Assembly (NCBI GenBank): GCA_022376925.1
Contig: JAIOJX010000028.1
Span: forward strand, 70,583,001 to 70,647,000
Source: Tragulus kanchil
Taxonomy: Eukaryota; Chordata; Mammalia; Artiodactyla; Tragulidae
Direction: 5' to 3'
DNA: 64,000 bases
The position numbers were made by a program, and so were the translations under genes. The notes below the pieces were generated by a model that saw nothing but the letters and a program-made list of their open reading frames with translations, made no database searches and was not told the origin of the DNA. Positions 62,766-64,000 of the stretch are shown here, one piece after another; position 1 is the first letter of the stretch; each line of letters begins with the position of its first letter.

Positions 62766-64000
62766 TCTTCTAGTGCTCTCACTTGTGAGGCATGGTTATT
62801 TCTGAATGTGTCACACACTTTAACAATGCATTTTTTGGTGCCATTTTTTAGTATTACATACCTAAGCCTCATGATCTTCGCTGATATCCAGAAAGATAGA
62901 ACACAATAATGTGACTCTGAATATACCACTGAATGGAGTAACTGGTTTATAGAAGAGTTACTATCCATTGTTATTTAAATAAGATTTTAAAAAACTGCCC
63001 CAGCTATTATGGAGCTTCAACCTATTTTTTCTTTCAGGGCCTTCTCTTTGACTTTCTTGGACAGATGCCATAACTTATCAGACACTTGGATTAATTATTA
63101 TTTTATTCTGTTACTTAATCATTTTAAAATGCCAATCTCCAATTCCATGCAAAGCTTTTCTACATTTTGCCATCTGTGTTGACAGCTTTTATGCTTCAAG
63201 AGTCCTAGGGTGTAGGTGGGCTTCCAGATACCTCTTCTTTCTCCTGCTTCTAGATGCCAGCTCCGTCTGGGAGGTGCTGAGAGTGTACGGATTTCTCCCT
63301 ACAGAACCCAGTGGGATTACTGTCTTCTTTTTGTTGGTTGGTGCTGCCTCTAAGGCCGATACTCACTTTAGATGTCCCCTGTGTATGCAGGCACTGGCCT
63401 GCCAATACCCGTGCTTCCCCTGTGTACTTTCCTCTGAGAGTTAGGTAATGTTTTTTCCTTGAGATAACTTGATTGAGTGGGTACAGTTCTTGGTAAGGAT
63501 GCAAAGAAGAACTTGAGCTCTTCCCCATTGCAAGAGATCAAAAGAACAGAGAACATCTCAGGAGAGAGATGTGCCAGGCAAGCAAAGCAATGACCCTGGG
63601 GGAGTGGGGTATAATGTTTTTAAGGCAAGGAAGTTTGAATAATCCAGGAGATTATTTATTGATAGTCTTAATTGATTGCTGCAAGTTATATAACAAGTGG
63701 CTCTATTGCACATGCCCTTTCCATAATTCTCTCTGTTACAGTTAGATGTATGTATTCATAGAATATTGATGAACACTTAATGAGCCCAGTGGTCACAGAA
63801 GATTATCTAAGTACATGATAGCCTAAGTGTGCCAGAGTGGGAACAATCCCTGCACTCAGTCACTGGGGGATTTTTTTGGGCCCTTGGCCATTTTGGAGTA
63901 CTGATTCGGGTGTATTTAGCACAGGTTTGGTAAATAGCTTAGCAATTGGACATTCAACCAATTGGGCCACTTCTCATTGCTCATGGTTAACTTCCAGCCT

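Larger units (their letters stand above)
28204..64000 (+). other. EPHA6 intron 3 (partial), non-coding
   Basis: No further EPHA6 exon was found; large introns flanking this exon are normal for the gene. Content is the listed repeats and duplications D11-D22. Stretches with nothing I can name are 28211-29470, 29720-35040 (apart from D11-D12), 35650-37085, 41105-42020, 44003-46360 (mostly D16), 55670-56440, 58640-58905, 60044-61977 and 62770-64000. Confidence 0.75.

Overview
This window is vertebrate nuclear DNA, almost certainly from a pecoran ruminant. It is AT-rich and intron-like, with no operon structure. It is dense in ruminant retroposons: BovA/Bov-tA SINEs, CHR-2-like tRNA-headed SINEs, antisense L1 pieces, and older MIR, L2 and MaLR remnants. 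The species cannot be fixed from what is visible.

The only real coding sequence is one exon at 27540-28203 (+). It is 664 bp, bounded by AG and GT, and encodes most of the ephrin-binding domain of an EphA receptor. It is recognised as EPHA6 exon 3. Everything upstream is taken as intron 2 and everything downstream as intron 3; neither exon 2 nor exon 4 was found. All other long open frames fall in SINEs, L1 pieces or simple intronic DNA.

The dominant structural signal is a ladder of 22 direct tandem duplications. Each unit is about 1.02-1.18 kb, each has different content, and they run from before base 1 to 61977. Copies differ mostly in homopolymer or dinucleotide length, with a few single-base changes. 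The two copies abut, overlap by a few bases, or are separated by up to about 50 bp that often reads as a noisy version of the neighbouring sequence. Adjacent duplications overlap, so some segments occur three times. One shared unit length with unrelated content and degraded edges is best explained by unmerged overlaps between consecutive assembly pieces, not by biology. About 23 kb of the window is then redundant and the true locus is near 40 kb. One duplication (25460-27650) copies the first ~106 bp of the EPHA6 exon with its acceptor site, making a false, broken exon at 26447-26552.

Layout. 1-4520: L1 3' sequence, two BovA SINEs and duplications D1-D2. 4520-15170: two antisense CHR-2-like SINEs, an L1 3' UTR piece, a MIR and D3-D6. 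15170-22000: one or two probable LTR regions and D7-D9. 22000-25460: unique intron with four SINEs and an L2 end. 25460-28203: D10 and the exon. 28204-64000: intron with D11-D22, many SINEs, an L1 split by a SINE, a hAT-like fragment, and an L2 split by a MaLR LTR. I see no undescribed gene system; the duplication ladder is the anomaly that matters to a user of this sequence.
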